A stretch of DNA of 53,245 nt from Ruminococcus sp. GTDB lineage: Bacteria > Bacillota > Clostridia > Oscillospirales > Ruminococcaceae. The position numbers and the translations under genes were made by a program. The stretch lies in the NCBI GenBank assembly GCA_015066745.1, contig SVNW01000019.1, forward strand, positions 1 through 53,245, in the 5' to 3' direction. Of the stretch, positions 33,086-41,907 are shown in pieces (the first letter of the stretch is position 1; each line of letters begins with the position of its first letter). Under the pieces are notes generated by a model that was not told the origin of the DNA, did no database searches, and saw only the letters and a program-made list of their open reading frames with translations.

Positions 33086-33112
33086 TATACATATTTGGGT
33101 TTCTTTTGTCAA
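33084..33112 (-). promoter_or_regulatory. Promoter of the GntR-ABC operon
   Basis: Minus strand TTGACA, 17-base spacer, TATAAT: full consensus, as expected for a tightly repressed promoter. Confidence 0.85.
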
Positions 33113-33121
33113 TACATCTGA

Positions 33122-33159
33122 ATAAAAAAACGTGAACACCAAAAAATGATGTTCACGTT
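33122..33159 (-). terminator. Terminator of the MacB/FtsX-like ABC operon
   Basis: Ten-pair stem AACGTGAACA/TGTTCACGTT; on the minus strand followed by seven T. It lies 8 bp after the permease stop. Confidence 0.85.
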
Positions 33160-33166
33160 AGAGAAA

Positions 33167-36100
33167 TTATTCTATAGCCTTCATAGAGCCTGCCATATCT
33201 ATATCTTTCAGTTTAAAGTAAAGCATAGCATTTACAAAGAGAGTAAATAAAACAGTAAGTGCTGAGGCGAAAATAAAGCATGAAGGCGGAATATCGGGGT
33301 AGAACATTACCACATCAACTTCGGCTGTGCTTACAACAAACCGGTTAAGGAAGATCCCGATGAAAAGTCCGACACCCATTCCGAGAAGTGCGGAAACCGT
33401 ATTTTCACGATATATATATGATGCTACTTCGTTATCATAAAATCCGAGTACTTTTATCGTTGCAAGTTCACGTATTCTTTCGGATATATTTATATTTGAA
33501 AGATTGTAGAGTACAACAAAAGCAAGTGCTCCTGATGAACCTATGATCACATATACTATTGCATTGAGGCTCTTTATAAGTTTTCTGAAAGTATCACCTG
33601 CATGGTGCATGAAGTTTACTGAGGTGATCTGTGTATTTTCGAGTATGGTCTTTGAAAGAGCGTCTGTATCGGCATTTTTTTCAATATTCAGATAGAAGAT
33701 ATTGTTGTCATATTTTCCGAATACTTTGTTGTAGAGTGCAGGTGTAAAATAAACATAGTTTTGTGAATAGTTTTCGGTAACAGCTGTTACTTTGGCTGTA
33801 ATGTCCGTATCTTCAAAAGATATCTCATCTCCTGCGCTTATACCGCCTAAAAGTTTTGAAAGTTTTTCATTTATGATAACACCTTCATCACTCATACCGA
33901 ATATATCTGAGGGGCTGTGCTGAGCGTTTCTTTTAAGACGACGGCGAAGCGATATAAAGTCGGATATTTTTGAAGGGTCTTCCGGTACTATGGCGTATGC
34001 CTCTTTCTGTTTGTTGTTGTACTTTACTGTTATGCTTTTCTGCATTCCGAAGAGATAATCTGTTACGCTCTCGGTTTCCGATATATCTTGTTTGAGCAGT
34101 TCATATTTTTCGTGGTCTTCTTCTGTGAAGGTACACATTGCGTCATATTTCATTATTTCTCCGAACTGGAGATCAACGATTACAGATATAGCGTTTCTGA
34201 GTCCGAATCCTGTCAGCATAAGTGCTGTACAGCCACCGATTCCTATAACCGTCATCAGTACACGACTTTTGTATCGTGAGATATTTCTTATTGTAACTGC
34301 TGCGTTAAAACTCAGACGTTTCCATAGGAAAGGTATCAGTTCAAGCAGAACACGTTTACCGTTTTTAGGAGGTTTAGGTCTCATAAGCTGTGCGGGCTGT
34401 CCGTTAAGTTCACGTAAACATGCCCATACAGATGAGGCGCATGTGCATATAAGAGAAACTCCGATACAACCTGCTGCATAGTCAAATCTGAAAGTACAGA
34501 TAACATCAGGATAGTCGTACATAAGTCTGTACGCTTGAAATATGACTCTTGGAAACAGATTGAATCCTATAAGCATTCCTGTTACAGAACCTACTATACT
34601 TGCTGTAGCAGAGTAGAACAGAAATTGTGATATTATAGATATGTTTTTATAACCCAGTGCTTTGAGTGTACCAATTTCCACTCGTTGCTCCTCTACCATT
34701 CTTGTCATTGTGTTGAGACATACAAGTGCTGCGACAAGTATAAAGAAGATAGGGAAGATTTTTGCGATAGAATCTACACGGTCAGCGTCATCGCCAAATG
34801 AGGCGTAGCCTGTATTTGAGTTTCTGTCAAATACATACCATTTGAGATTTTCAGTGAGTTCTTCAAAATCATTTTTTGCATCAAGGAGTTCTTTTTCACC
34901 GTCTGCAAGTTCCTCCTTTGCGTCAATGAGTTCTTCTTCGCCGTCTTTACGTTTTTCTTCAAATTCTTTTTTTGCATCGAGAAGTTCAGCTTTTGCGTCT
35001 TCAAGTTCTTTTTTTCCGTCATCGAGTTCTTTTTTTGCATCAAGAAGTTCTTTTTCACCTTTTGATTTTTTGTCGAGAAATTCTTTCTTTCCTTTTTCAA
35101 GGTCCGCTTTTCCTGCTTCGAGTTGTTCACGTCCGGATATAAGCTTGTTTTCGGAATCTGCAAGTTCGGAATATGATGAAGCAAGCAGTTCTTCATTGGC
35201 ATTTATCATCACCCATGCAGATTCGATCTCTGTACGGGAAGCGGTTATTTTATTTTTTGATGTTTCCAGATCAAGTCTTATGTTTTCGGCAGTGTTTTCA
35301 AGTATTCCTTTAAAAACGATCTTTTTAGGGTCGTCAGGCAAGGTTACAGCATATGTGCGTACTGTTTGACTTACCGAAAGAGAAGGTGTGTCAAATACTG
35401 AAAAAGTATCTGCAAGAACATCAAGTTGCTGGCTGTCTTCAGGAAGACTTGTTGTAAACATCTGTTCTGTAAAATCAACAAGAGCGTTTAATGCTGTCTG
35501 AGTAGCATCTGTTTGTAAAAAGGCTTGTTCGAGTTCTGCTTCTTTTGCATGAAGTTCTTCTTTGTTTTTCTGGAGTTCTGCTACTCCTGCATTGTAGGCG
35601 TTAAGACCTTCTTCATATTTACGCTGACCGTCATCAAGTTCTTTTTCGTTTTCCGTTATTTTGGCCTGAGCGTCATCAAGCTTTTTTTGTGCGTCGGATA
35701 TCTCCCGGTTGAACTTGTCTATACCGTCATTATATTCTTTTTCACCGTCAATAAGTTTTTGCTCGGCGTCTTTGATTTTTTCTTCAGCTTCGTTTATTTC
35801 TTTTTGGGCGTCAGAAATACTGCTGTCATATTCTTTGACACCGTCATCATATTCGGCTTTTCCGTCATCAAATTCTTTCTGAGCATCTGATATTTCGGTT
35901 TCTATCTCATTTATACGTTTGCTGTGTATGGTATCGCACAATTTTTCAAGTTCATCACTTTTATTGTCTATGAAGTCCTGATATTCTTTTTCAAAAGAAT
36001 CCATATCCATGGTGTTTTTATATGTTATATACACATCGGTATAGTATTCGTAGGCAAAGGCTTCATCAGGAACGACGAGGTAACTTCCTATGCTTCCGTT

Positions 36101-36697
36101 GCCTATAGTGGTAGTTCCTCTTTCAAAATCAACATACTTTACCCATGATATTTTTCCGGTAACGGTAAATGTATCGTTTTTGAGAATGTCGGCTGTATCG
36201 GTTTCACTGTCTCCCGAACAAAGGGTTATAGTGTCGCCGATACCATATTCGCCGGGGGTATTTGCTTCTATAAGACATTCGTTCGGGTTTTGAGGAAAAC
36301 GTCCTTCGAGTAGTGTAAATCTGCTTATATAGTCAGGGGAATTTTCGTCAAGAGCTTCTGTATCAGCCGAATAGACTCTTGTTATTTCACTTGTTCCGTC
36401 ATTCATAAGAATAAGCATATCAGCAGAATATCCGCCTTTTATTCCGTTTATATCTGTGTCATATTTTTTTATTTCGGATATTTCCTCATCGTCAAAGCCA
36501 AATGTGGAAACCAATCGTATATCCATGAGGTTTTTGTCTTTATAGTACAAATCTGCAGTGTTTTTCATATCGGGGCTTGTTACTTTAACACCTGCAAAAA
36601 AACCGCATCCGATAGCGATTATTGCCATTATTGCGAAGAATCGCCCTTTTGTCTTGCTTATCCTGCGTAGTGTGTCTGTGAAAAGTACATTTTTCAT
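33167..36697 (-). CDS. FtsX-family ABC permease with very long extracytoplasmic coiled coil
   Basis: A 1,176-residue permease of the MacB/FtsX fold. Membrane helix at about 18-38, then a large outer region. FtsX domains follow at about 660-790 (RMVEEQRVEIGTLKALGY) and 1040-1170 (RIRELATIKVLGFYDNEVAS). Between about 255 and 620 it has two blocks of heptad-like repeats rich in Asp, Glu and Lys (DDGKKELEDAKAELLDAKKE type), predicted to form a long coiled coil; between them is a region of normal composition (about 395-500). Permeases of this build are common in Firmicutes next to a LolD-type ATPase, with roles in wall stress or peptide export. Coupled to the ATPase gene (7 bp gap). Confidence 0.88.
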   Translation of the reverse strand: MKNVLFTDTLRRISKTKGRFFAIMAIIAIGCGFFAGVKVTSPDMKNTADLYYKDKNLMDIRLVSTFGFDDEEISEIKKYDTDINGIKGGYSADMLILMNDGTSEITRVYSADTEALDENSPDYISRFTLLEGRFPQNPNECLIEANTPGEYGIGDTITLCSGDSETDTADILKNDTFTVTGKISWVKYVDFERGTTTIGNGSIGSYLVVPDEAFAYEYYTDVYITYKNTMDMDSFEKEYQDFIDNKSDELEKLCDTIHSKRINEIETEISDAQKEFDDGKAEYDDGVKEYDSSISDAQKEINEAEEKIKDAEQKLIDGEKEYNDGIDKFNREISDAQKKLDDAQAKITENEKELDDGQRKYEEGLNAYNAGVAELQKNKEELHAKEAELEQAFLQTDATQTALNALVDFTEQMFTTSLPEDSQQLDVLADTFSVFDTPSLSVSQTVRTYAVTLPDDPKKIVFKGILENTAENIRLDLETSKNKITASRTEIESAWVMINANEELLASSYSELADSENKLISGREQLEAGKADLEKGKKEFLDKKSKGEKELLDAKKELDDGKKELEDAKAELLDAKKEFEEKRKDGEEELIDAKEELADGEKELLDAKNDFEELTENLKWYVFDRNSNTGYASFGDDADRVDSIAKIFPIFFILVAALVCLNTMTRMVEEQRVEIGTLKALGYKNISIISQFLFYSATASIVGSVTGMLIGFNLFPRVIFQAYRLMYDYPDVICTFRFDYAAGCIGVSLICTCASSVWACLRELNGQPAQLMRPKPPKNGKRVLLELIPFLWKRLSFNAAVTIRNISRYKSRVLMTVIGIGGCTALMLTGFGLRNAISVIVDLQFGEIMKYDAMCTFTEEDHEKYELLKQDISETESVTDYLFGMQKSITVKYNNKQKEAYAIVPEDPSKISDFISLRRRLKRNAQHSPSDIFGMSDEGVIINEKLSKLLGGISAGDEISFEDTDITAKVTAVTENYSQNYVYFTPALYNKVFGKYDNNIFYLNIEKNADTDALSKTILENTQITSVNFMHHAGDTFRKLIKSLNAIVYVIIGSSGALAFVVLYNLSNINISERIRELATIKVLGFYDNEVASYIYRENTVSALLGMGVGLFIGIFLNRFVVSTAEVDVVMFYPDIPPSCFIFASALTVLFTLFVNAMLYFKLKDIDMAGSMKAIE

Positions 36698-36704
36698 AAA
36701 ACAC

Positions 36705-37406
36705 CTACCATTCTATTGTTTCAACAGGTACAGGATTTTTGTTGACTTTTATTTTATCAACTTTACTGTTTTTTATGGTTATTACTCTGTCTGCCATAGG
36801 GGTGATAGCAAGGTTGTGAGTGATAACTATTACTGTTGTTCCGGTATTTCTGCAGGTATCCTGAAGAAGTTTTAAGATGTTTTTGCCGGTATTGTAGTCA
36901 AGAGCGCCTGTAGGTTCATCACAAAGCAGGAGTTTCGGACGTTTGGCAAGAGCTCTTGCTATTGAAACTCTTTGCTGTTCTCCGCCTGACAACTGTGCAG
37001 GAAAGTTGTTTATTCTGTCGCCAAGCCCTACCTGTTCAAGTACTTCTGTGCTGTCCATAGCGTTTTTGCATATCTGAGCGGCGAGTTCGACATTTTCTCT
37101 TGCAGTAAGATTCTGAACAAGGTTATAAAACTGGAAAACGAAACCTATGTCGTATCTGCGGTAAGACGTTATTTCACGTTTTGAATATCCGGCTATATCA
37201 TTTCCGTCAACTATGATACTTCCTTCATCACACTGGTCCATACCGCCGAGCATATTCAGAACAGTTGTTTTTCCTGCTCCCGAAGCACCGACTATAACTG
37301 CAAATTCGCCTTTTTCTATTGTGAAGTTTATACCGTCTGACGCATTTATAGTGACTTCGCCCATACGATATCTTTTATATACATCTTTCATTTCTACAAA
37401 AGCCAT
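36705..37406 (-). CDS. ABC transporter ATP-binding protein (MacB/LolD type)
   Basis: A 233-residue ATPase: Walker A GASGAGKTT (about 38-46), Q-loop in FQFYNLV (about 91-97), signature LSGGEQQR (about 139-146), Walker B LLLCDEPTGALD (about 160-171), switch His in VITHNL (about 198). Of the class that drives FtsX-type mechanotransmission rather than import. AAAGGACA precedes ATG. First gene of a two-gene operon with the large permease. Confidence 0.93.
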   Translation of the reverse strand: MAFVEMKDVYKRYRMGEVTINASDGINFTIEKGEFAVIVGASGAGKTTVLNMLGGMDQCDEGSIIVDGNDIAGYSKREITSYRRYDIGFVFQFYNLVQNLTARENVELAAQICKNAMDSTEVLEQVGLGDRINNFPAQLSGGEQQRVSIARALAKRPKLLLCDEPTGALDYNTGKNILKLLQDTCRNTGTTVIVITHNLAITPMADRVITIKNSKVDKIKVNKNPVPVETIEW

Positions 37407-37448
37407 TGTATCACTTGTCCTTTCAAAAAACTATTAATGAATGAATAA

Positions 37449-37477
37449 AGTATACACTATTATGAGCCTGTTTTCAA
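37449..37477 (-). promoter_or_regulatory. Promoter of the ATPase-FtsX operon
   Basis: Minus strand TTGAAA, 17-base spacer, TATACT. Confidence 0.75.
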
Positions 37478-37531
37478 TAATTTGAGTGAAATTATTTTGT
37501 TGAAAAGTTGTTAAAGGATTTTCTGAAACTA

Positions 37532-37560
37532 TTGCAATAGCCGAATTAATGATGTATAAT
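37532..37560 (+). promoter_or_regulatory. Promoter of the SpaA-like surface protein gene
   Basis: TTGCAA, 17-base spacer, TATAAT, about 62 bases before the ATG. Confidence 0.75.
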
Positions 37561-37621
37561 AAAACTTGTTATGTTAAATTAAAAAAAGATATGGGATAAG
37601 TTAGAATCAGGAGTGTTTAAA

Positions 37622-39082
37622 ATGAAAAGTAGTAAAAATCTGATATCATTTTTTTCGTCAGTTGCCATTGTGGCATCTATGTCAGCAGGTATATCTGTAA
37701 GTGCGGCCGAGGTAAGTGTCTATCCTGACACTATGGTGAATTTTTCTGTTAAGGATAACAGCGGAAATTTTCTTGACAGTGCATCTATGCAGATAATTGA
37801 CGAAAGCGGAAATGTTATTGCTTCATGGTCGGGAAATAACAGTTCATCTGTGTCATCTGATTACAGTTGTGCAGGTGATTTTAAGAAATCAGTAGGTGAT
37901 TTTATAGATGTTCCGGAGCTTACTGATGAAGTTGTAAGCAATGTTTATATTGATGGTCATGGAAATTTTGATATGACTGACACATTTGAATTCAGATGCG
38001 GTACAGAATACAATGCAACAGTAACATATAAGGAAAATACACCGGTATCACTGACTGTTCCGGCAAATAAGATGCTTCTTAATGTTGACAGCAATTTTGC
38101 AGGAAGAACATACGAATATGGTGTGGGTATAGGTCCTGATATTATGAGTAAAGAGGTTTACAACTTCAATGATATTGCAGGAAAAGAAACATTGTACGAC
38201 CTTCCTGCAGGTAAACACGATGCATATACATGCATAGGCGGTGCAGGCGGAAGCGGTGGCAGTGTTAATGTAAAGGATACACCTGTAAATTATGTCAAGC
38301 AGACAATAAACCTTCATGAAAAATTTCCGTCATACTTCAATGCCGACGGAACTACAACAGTGACTATGTCAGGAGAAACATTTGATATAAGCTATGCAAA
38401 TGACGCAGACGGCAAGTGTGCAATTCTCTATATAATCAGCGGAAGTGTTGTAAATGCGGTTGTTCCGGACAGCAACGCCAATGTTACAATATATGTTGAA
38501 CAGGGTGCAGAAAGAGTATCAGTTTCTACAAACTTCTCTTACAAGTCAACAGTTGGTGGCGGTAAAAATGGTATGTCTGCAGACTTATCAAATCAGTATA
38601 CTGTAAATATAAAAACACCGGCACTTCCCGGTACAGGTATTACTTTGACCGATATAAAACCCGGAAATTACACACTTCGTCAGACAAATGCAGTTTCCGG
38701 TTATGAAAAGCCGGCAGACGTAAAGTTTACTGTAAAGGATACAGAGGAACTTCAGTCGGTTTCAATCGTAAATGATAAAATAGCTCAGACAACTACAGTT
38801 ACAACTGTAACTCCTGCAGTGACTACAACAACAGCAAAACCGGTGACTACAGTAACAACTGTGACATCACAGACTACAACATCAGTAAGTAGCAGTGCAG
38901 TAACAACTACTTCAACATCCAAGGTAACAACATCAGCTTCAACTACAGCCAGGACAACAACAGCAGTTACTACTACAAAGGCTAAGGAAAATAACTCACC
39001 TGCAACAGGTGATAAAGGAATAGCAGGTGCATTGTTCGGAATGATAGCTGCTGCGTGTGTTGCAATAAAGAAGAAAAAATAA
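37622..39082 (+). CDS. Cell-wall-anchored surface protein with SpaA-like domain
   Basis: A 486-residue exported protein. Signal peptide about 1-30 (ending SVSAAE), unknown beta-rich domains to about 330, and a SpaA/Cna-B-like domain with ITLTDIKPGNYTLRQ and SGYEKPADVKFTVKD (about 338-375). A long Thr/Val linker (about 385-455) is followed by a sorting-type end: SPATGD, a hydrophobic helix and KKKK. SPATG is a plausible variant of LPxTG sortase sites. It may be a pilin-like or adhesive protein. Start at ATG 37622, 9 bases after AGGAG; the GTG three codons earlier is less well placed. No sortase gene is nearby. Confidence 0.8.
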   Translation: MKSSKNLISFFSSVAIVASMSAGISVSAAEVSVYPDTMVNFSVKDNSGNFLDSASMQIIDESGNVIASWSGNNSSSVSSDYSCAGDFKKSVGDFIDVPELTDEVVSNVYIDGHGNFDMTDTFEFRCGTEYNATVTYKENTPVSLTVPANKMLLNVDSNFAGRTYEYGVGIGPDIMSKEVYNFNDIAGKETLYDLPAGKHDAYTCIGGAGGSGGSVNVKDTPVNYVKQTINLHEKFPSYFNADGTTTVTMSGETFDISYANDADGKCAILYIISGSVVNAVVPDSNANVTIYVEQGAERVSVSTNFSYKSTVGGGKNGMSADLSNQYTVNIKTPALPGTGITLTDIKPGNYTLRQTNAVSGYEKPADVKFTVKDTEELQSVSIVNDKIAQTTTVTTVTPAVTTTTAKPVTTVTTVTSQTTTSVSSSAVTTTSTSKVTTSASTTARTTTAVTTTKAKENNSPATGDKGIAGALFGMIAAACVAIKKKK

Positions 39083-39097
39083 TTATATTTTTCAAAG

Positions 39098-39121
39098 AGC
39101 TTCCTGTTACGGAGGCTTTTT
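39098..39121 (+). terminator. Terminator of the surface protein gene
   Basis: Stem AGCTTCC/GGAGGCT (one wobble), TGTTAC loop, TTTT. Confidence 0.75.
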
Positions 39122-39260
39122 GAGTTTACCAAGGTATACATAAGTTAATGATTCTTAACGCAAAAAAGTGATATGTTACAAGTGTTTTCATGCTATAGAG
39201 CTTACAAAAGTCAGAAACGCCAAAAAAGTTTCAGATATTTTGAAATTTTAAAAAAAACTA

Positions 39261-39289
39261 TTGACAAACACTGAAAAAAGAGTTATACT
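39261..39289 (+). promoter_or_regulatory. Promoter of the ylxM-ffh operon
   Basis: TTGACA, 17-base spacer, TATACT. Around the transcription start lies a small palindromic hairpin GTAAAG/CTTTAC (39291-39310). Confidence 0.85.
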
Positions 39290-39335
39290 TGTAAAGGTTT
39301 AAAGCTTTACAATAAAAACAAACAGGAGGCATAAA

Positions 39336-39707
39336 ATGGGAAAAGATCTTAATTATGCAATGCTTCTTGATTGCTATGGTGATCTGCTTACTGATAAGCA
39401 GAGAGATATCATGCAACTTTATTATTATGAGGACCTTTCGCTTTCGGAAATCGCCGAAAATGAAAATATCACTCGTCAGGGAGTTCATGATGCTATAAAA
39501 CACGCAGAACAGTATCTTACCGAGTTTGAAGAAAAAGTGGGATTTGTTGAAAAAATGAACGCTTTTCGCACCATAATGAACAATATCAGAAAATGTGCAG
39601 AGTCGGTTGAGATGTGTAACAGCAAATTTACTAATTCCAAAAATATTTCTCAGTCAACAAAAGAAATATTTGATTATATAGAACAGGCAGACGCTTTGTT
39701 CAGATAG
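39336..39707 (+). CDS. ylxM: YlxM/p13-family DNA-binding protein, SRP-associated
   Basis: A 123-residue protein with a sigma-70 region 4-like helix-turn-helix (LTDKQRDIMQLYYYEDLSLS, then IAENENITRQGVHDAIKHAE, about 19-58). The YlxM family is encoded directly ahead of ffh in Firmicutes and can modulate SRP function. ACAGGAGG lies 7 bases before the ATG. First gene of the SRP/translation operon here; ffh follows after 21 bp. Confidence 0.92.
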   Translation: MGKDLNYAMLLDCYGDLLTDKQRDIMQLYYYEDLSLSEIAENENITRQGVHDAIKHAEQYLTEFEEKVGFVEKMNAFRTIMNNIRKCAESVEMCNSKFTNSKNISQSTKEIFDYIEQADALFR

Positions 39708-39728
39708 ATACTAAGGGAGGTGCTGAAT

Positions 39729-41123
39729 ATGGCATTTGAAGGTTTATCGGATAAGCTTAATAATGTATTCAAAAAACTTAAATCAAGAGGTAAGCTTAGT
39801 GAAGCCGATGTAAAAGAAGCTATGAGAGAAGTTCGTCTTGCACTTCTGGAAGCAGACGTTAGCTACAAGGTTGTAAAGGATTTTGTCGCAAAAGTTTCAG
39901 AGAGAGCTGTCGGTGAAGATGTTCTCAAGAGTCTTACTCCTGCTCAGATGGTAGTAAAGATAGTAAACGAAGAACTTTGCAGTCTTATGGGAAATTCAAA
40001 CGCAAGGATAAATATGCCGTCTAAGCCACCCTGCGTTATAATGATGTGTGGCCTTCAGGGTTCAGGTAAGACAACACATTCAGCAAAGCTTGCAAGATAT
40101 TTTAAATCACAGGGACACAGACCACTTCTGGTTGCTTGTGACGTTTACAGACCTGCTGCTATAAATCAGCTTCAGGTAGTTGGTGAAAAAGCAGAAGTAA
40201 AGGTTTTTGAGATGGGTCAGATAGATCCTGTTGAAATTGCCGGCAAGTCCATAAAGTATGCGAAGGATTACGGTCATGACATTGTTATCCTCGATACTGC
40301 AGGCCGTCTTCATATAGACACTGAACTTATGGATGAGCTTAAAAACATAAAGAAGGAAACTTCTCCGAGCGAGATAATGCTTGTCGTAGATGCTATGACA
40401 GGTCAGGACGCTGTAAATGTAGCAAAGGCATTTGATGATGCTCTCGGTATAGACAGTGTGCTTATGTCAAAGCTCGATTCAGATACAAGAGGCGGTGCTG
40501 CGTTATCCGTTCTTTCAGTAACAGGTAAACCGATAAAATTTGTCGGTATGGGTGAAAAACTTGATGATTTTGAACAGTTCCACCCTGAAAGAATGGCATC
40601 ACGTATTCTCGGTATGGGTGACGTTCTTACTCTTATCGAAAAAGCCGAAAGTGCTGTTGACATGAAGGAATCTGAAAAACTTGCTAAGAAGTTTCAGGAA
40701 AATACATTTGATATGGACGACCTCAGAAATTATCTTCTTCAGATTCAGAAGATGGGTTCAATAAAGAGTCTCGTTTCAATGTTGCCGGGTGTTGGTGATA
40801 AAGTCAAGGACATGGATATTGACGAAAGACAGTTCCAGAGAGTTGAAGCTATGATAACATCTATGACAAAGGCTGAAAGAGCAAAGCCGTCTATCATAAA
40901 TCCTTCCAGAAAGAAGCGTATAGCTGCCGGAAGCGGAATGAAAGTAGAAGATGTAAACAGACTTCTCAAGCAGTTTGAACAGATGCAGAAACTTATGAAG
41001 CAGTTTGGCGGATTTGCCAAAGGCGGAAAAGGCGGACTGTCAGCCAAGAGAATGAAAAAGCGTATTGCAGGTATGAACCTTGACAATATGCCTCAGGGAA
41101 ATGGCTTACCGCCAATTAAATAA
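39729..41123 (+). CDS. ffh: Signal recognition particle GTPase
   Basis: Binds signal peptides emerging from the ribosome and, with the 4.5S/6S RNA and FtsY, targets them to the membrane. The 464 residues comprise an N domain (1-95), GTPase G domain (G1 GLQGSGKTT at about 107-115, DTAGRLH at about 190, SKLDSDTRGG at about 245-254; the family norm is TKLDGDTRGG) and a Met-rich M domain (about 300-435). Start chosen at ATG 39729, 9 bases after GGGAGG; the GTG three codons earlier overlaps the ribosome site. Confidence 0.96.
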   Translation: MAFEGLSDKLNNVFKKLKSRGKLSEADVKEAMREVRLALLEADVSYKVVKDFVAKVSERAVGEDVLKSLTPAQMVVKIVNEELCSLMGNSNARINMPSKPPCVIMMCGLQGSGKTTHSAKLARYFKSQGHRPLLVACDVYRPAAINQLQVVGEKAEVKVFEMGQIDPVEIAGKSIKYAKDYGHDIVILDTAGRLHIDTELMDELKNIKKETSPSEIMLVVDAMTGQDAVNVAKAFDDALGIDSVLMSKLDSDTRGGAALSVLSVTGKPIKFVGMGEKLDDFEQFHPERMASRILGMGDVLTLIEKAESAVDMKESEKLAKKFQENTFDMDDLRNYLLQIQKMGSIKSLVSMLPGVGDKVKDMDIDERQFQRVEAMITSMTKAERAKPSIINPSRKKRIAAGSGMKVEDVNRLLKQFEQMQKLMKQFGGFAKGGKGGLSAKRMKKRIAGMNLDNMPQGNGLPPIK

Positions 41124-41185
41124 GCTGTAATATATTTTTATATATTATATAGATATCAAAAGTGATTTACGGAGGTGAAATAACA

Positions 41186-41425
41186 ATGGCAGTAAAGATC
41201 AGATTAAAGAGAATGGGTGCTAAGAAGGCTCCTTTCTATCGTATAGTAGTTGCTGATTCAAGATATCCTAGAGATGGTAGATTTATCGAAGAGATCGGTT
41301 ACTATGATCCAACAAAGACACCAAGCGTTATCAAGGTTGATACTGAGAAGGCTGACAAGTGGATCAAGAACGGTGCACAGCCAACTGATACAGTTAAGAA
41401 GTTACTCAAGAACGCTCAGGCGTAA
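41186..41425 (+). CDS. rpsP: Ribosomal protein bS16
   Basis: Small-subunit ribosomal protein of 79 residues, usual length, opening [19 protein letters not shown], the bS16 signature. GGAGGTG precedes ATG 41186. The order ffh-rpsP-khpA-rimM-trmD is the classic Firmicute cluster. Codon use shows strong bias for high expression. Confidence 0.97.
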   Translation: MAVKIRLKRMGAKKAPFYRIVVADSRYPRDGRFIEEIGYYDPTKTPSVIKVDTEKADKWIKNGAQPTDTVKKLLKNAQA

Positions 41426-41441
41426 TTCATTATCTTTACAT

Positions 41442-41510
41442 GATACAGACATTTTGTCTGTATCTATTAAAGATTTTTTCCCTCCACGCCGTATGATGTG
41501 GAGGATTTTT
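41442..41510 (+). terminator. Tandem hairpins between rpsP and khpA
   Basis: Perfect 10-pair stem GATACAGACA-TTT-TGTCTGTATC (41442-41464), then CCTCCAC/GTGGAGG (41481-41504) followed by ATTTTT. The second looks like a partial terminator, which would lower expression of the genes after rpsP. Confidence 0.6.
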
Positions 41511-41560
41511 GTAAATTCAGAAGTTTTTAAAAATCAGATTTGCGGAGGAAAAGGAAAGAT

Positions 41561-41794
41561 ATGAAAGAATTACTTTTTGCTATAGTAGAAGGACTTGTTG
41601 AAGAAAAAGATGCAATATCCATTACTGAAGATCAGCCAAACGAAGAAGGCGTAATTGTATATCATCTTCATGTAGCACAGAACGATATGGGCAGAGTTAT
41701 CGGAAAGCAGGGACGTATTGCTAAGGCTATCCGTACTGTAATGCGTGCAGGCGCAGCAAGAAACAACTCAAAGGTATTGCTCGAAATCGAATAA
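41561..41794 (+). CDS. khpA: KH-domain RNA-binding protein KhpA
   Basis: A 77-residue single-KH protein with the RNA-binding loop in GRVIGKQGRIAKAIRT (GKQG at about 47-50). KhpA forms a complex with KhpB (EloR/Jag) and influences cell-wall elongation and RNA stability in Firmicutes. Start at ATG 41561 after GGAGGAAAAGG; the TTG at 41540 lies in the leader. Conserved position between rpsP and rimM. Confidence 0.94.
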   Translation: MKELLFAIVEGLVEEKDAISITEDQPNEEGVIVYHLHVAQNDMGRVIGKQGRIAKAIRTVMRAGAARNNSKVLLEIE

Positions 41795-41830
41795 GATATA
41801 CATATTTGTTTGTTAAAATGCGAAAATAAT

Positions 41831-41881
41831 ACTGTCAGATTAATTCATTATGTTTACAATGTATTTTCTGACAGTTTTTTT
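41831..41881 (+). terminator. Terminator/attenuator between khpA and rimM
   Basis: Nine-pair stem ACTGTCAGA/TCTGACAGT with a 27-base loop, then seven T. It precedes rimM by 27 bp; no separate promoter for rimM-trmD is obvious, so partial read-through is likely. Confidence 0.75.
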
Positions 41882-41907
41882 AATAAAGATGGAGTGAAAA
41901 TAAAAAA

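Noticed and set aside
34842..35369. 175-codon Ser/Phe-rich plus-strand frame
   Set aside because: Antisense of the Asp/Glu/Lys coiled coil of the FtsX-like permease; GAA/GAT-rich coding gives TTC/TCA on the other strand.
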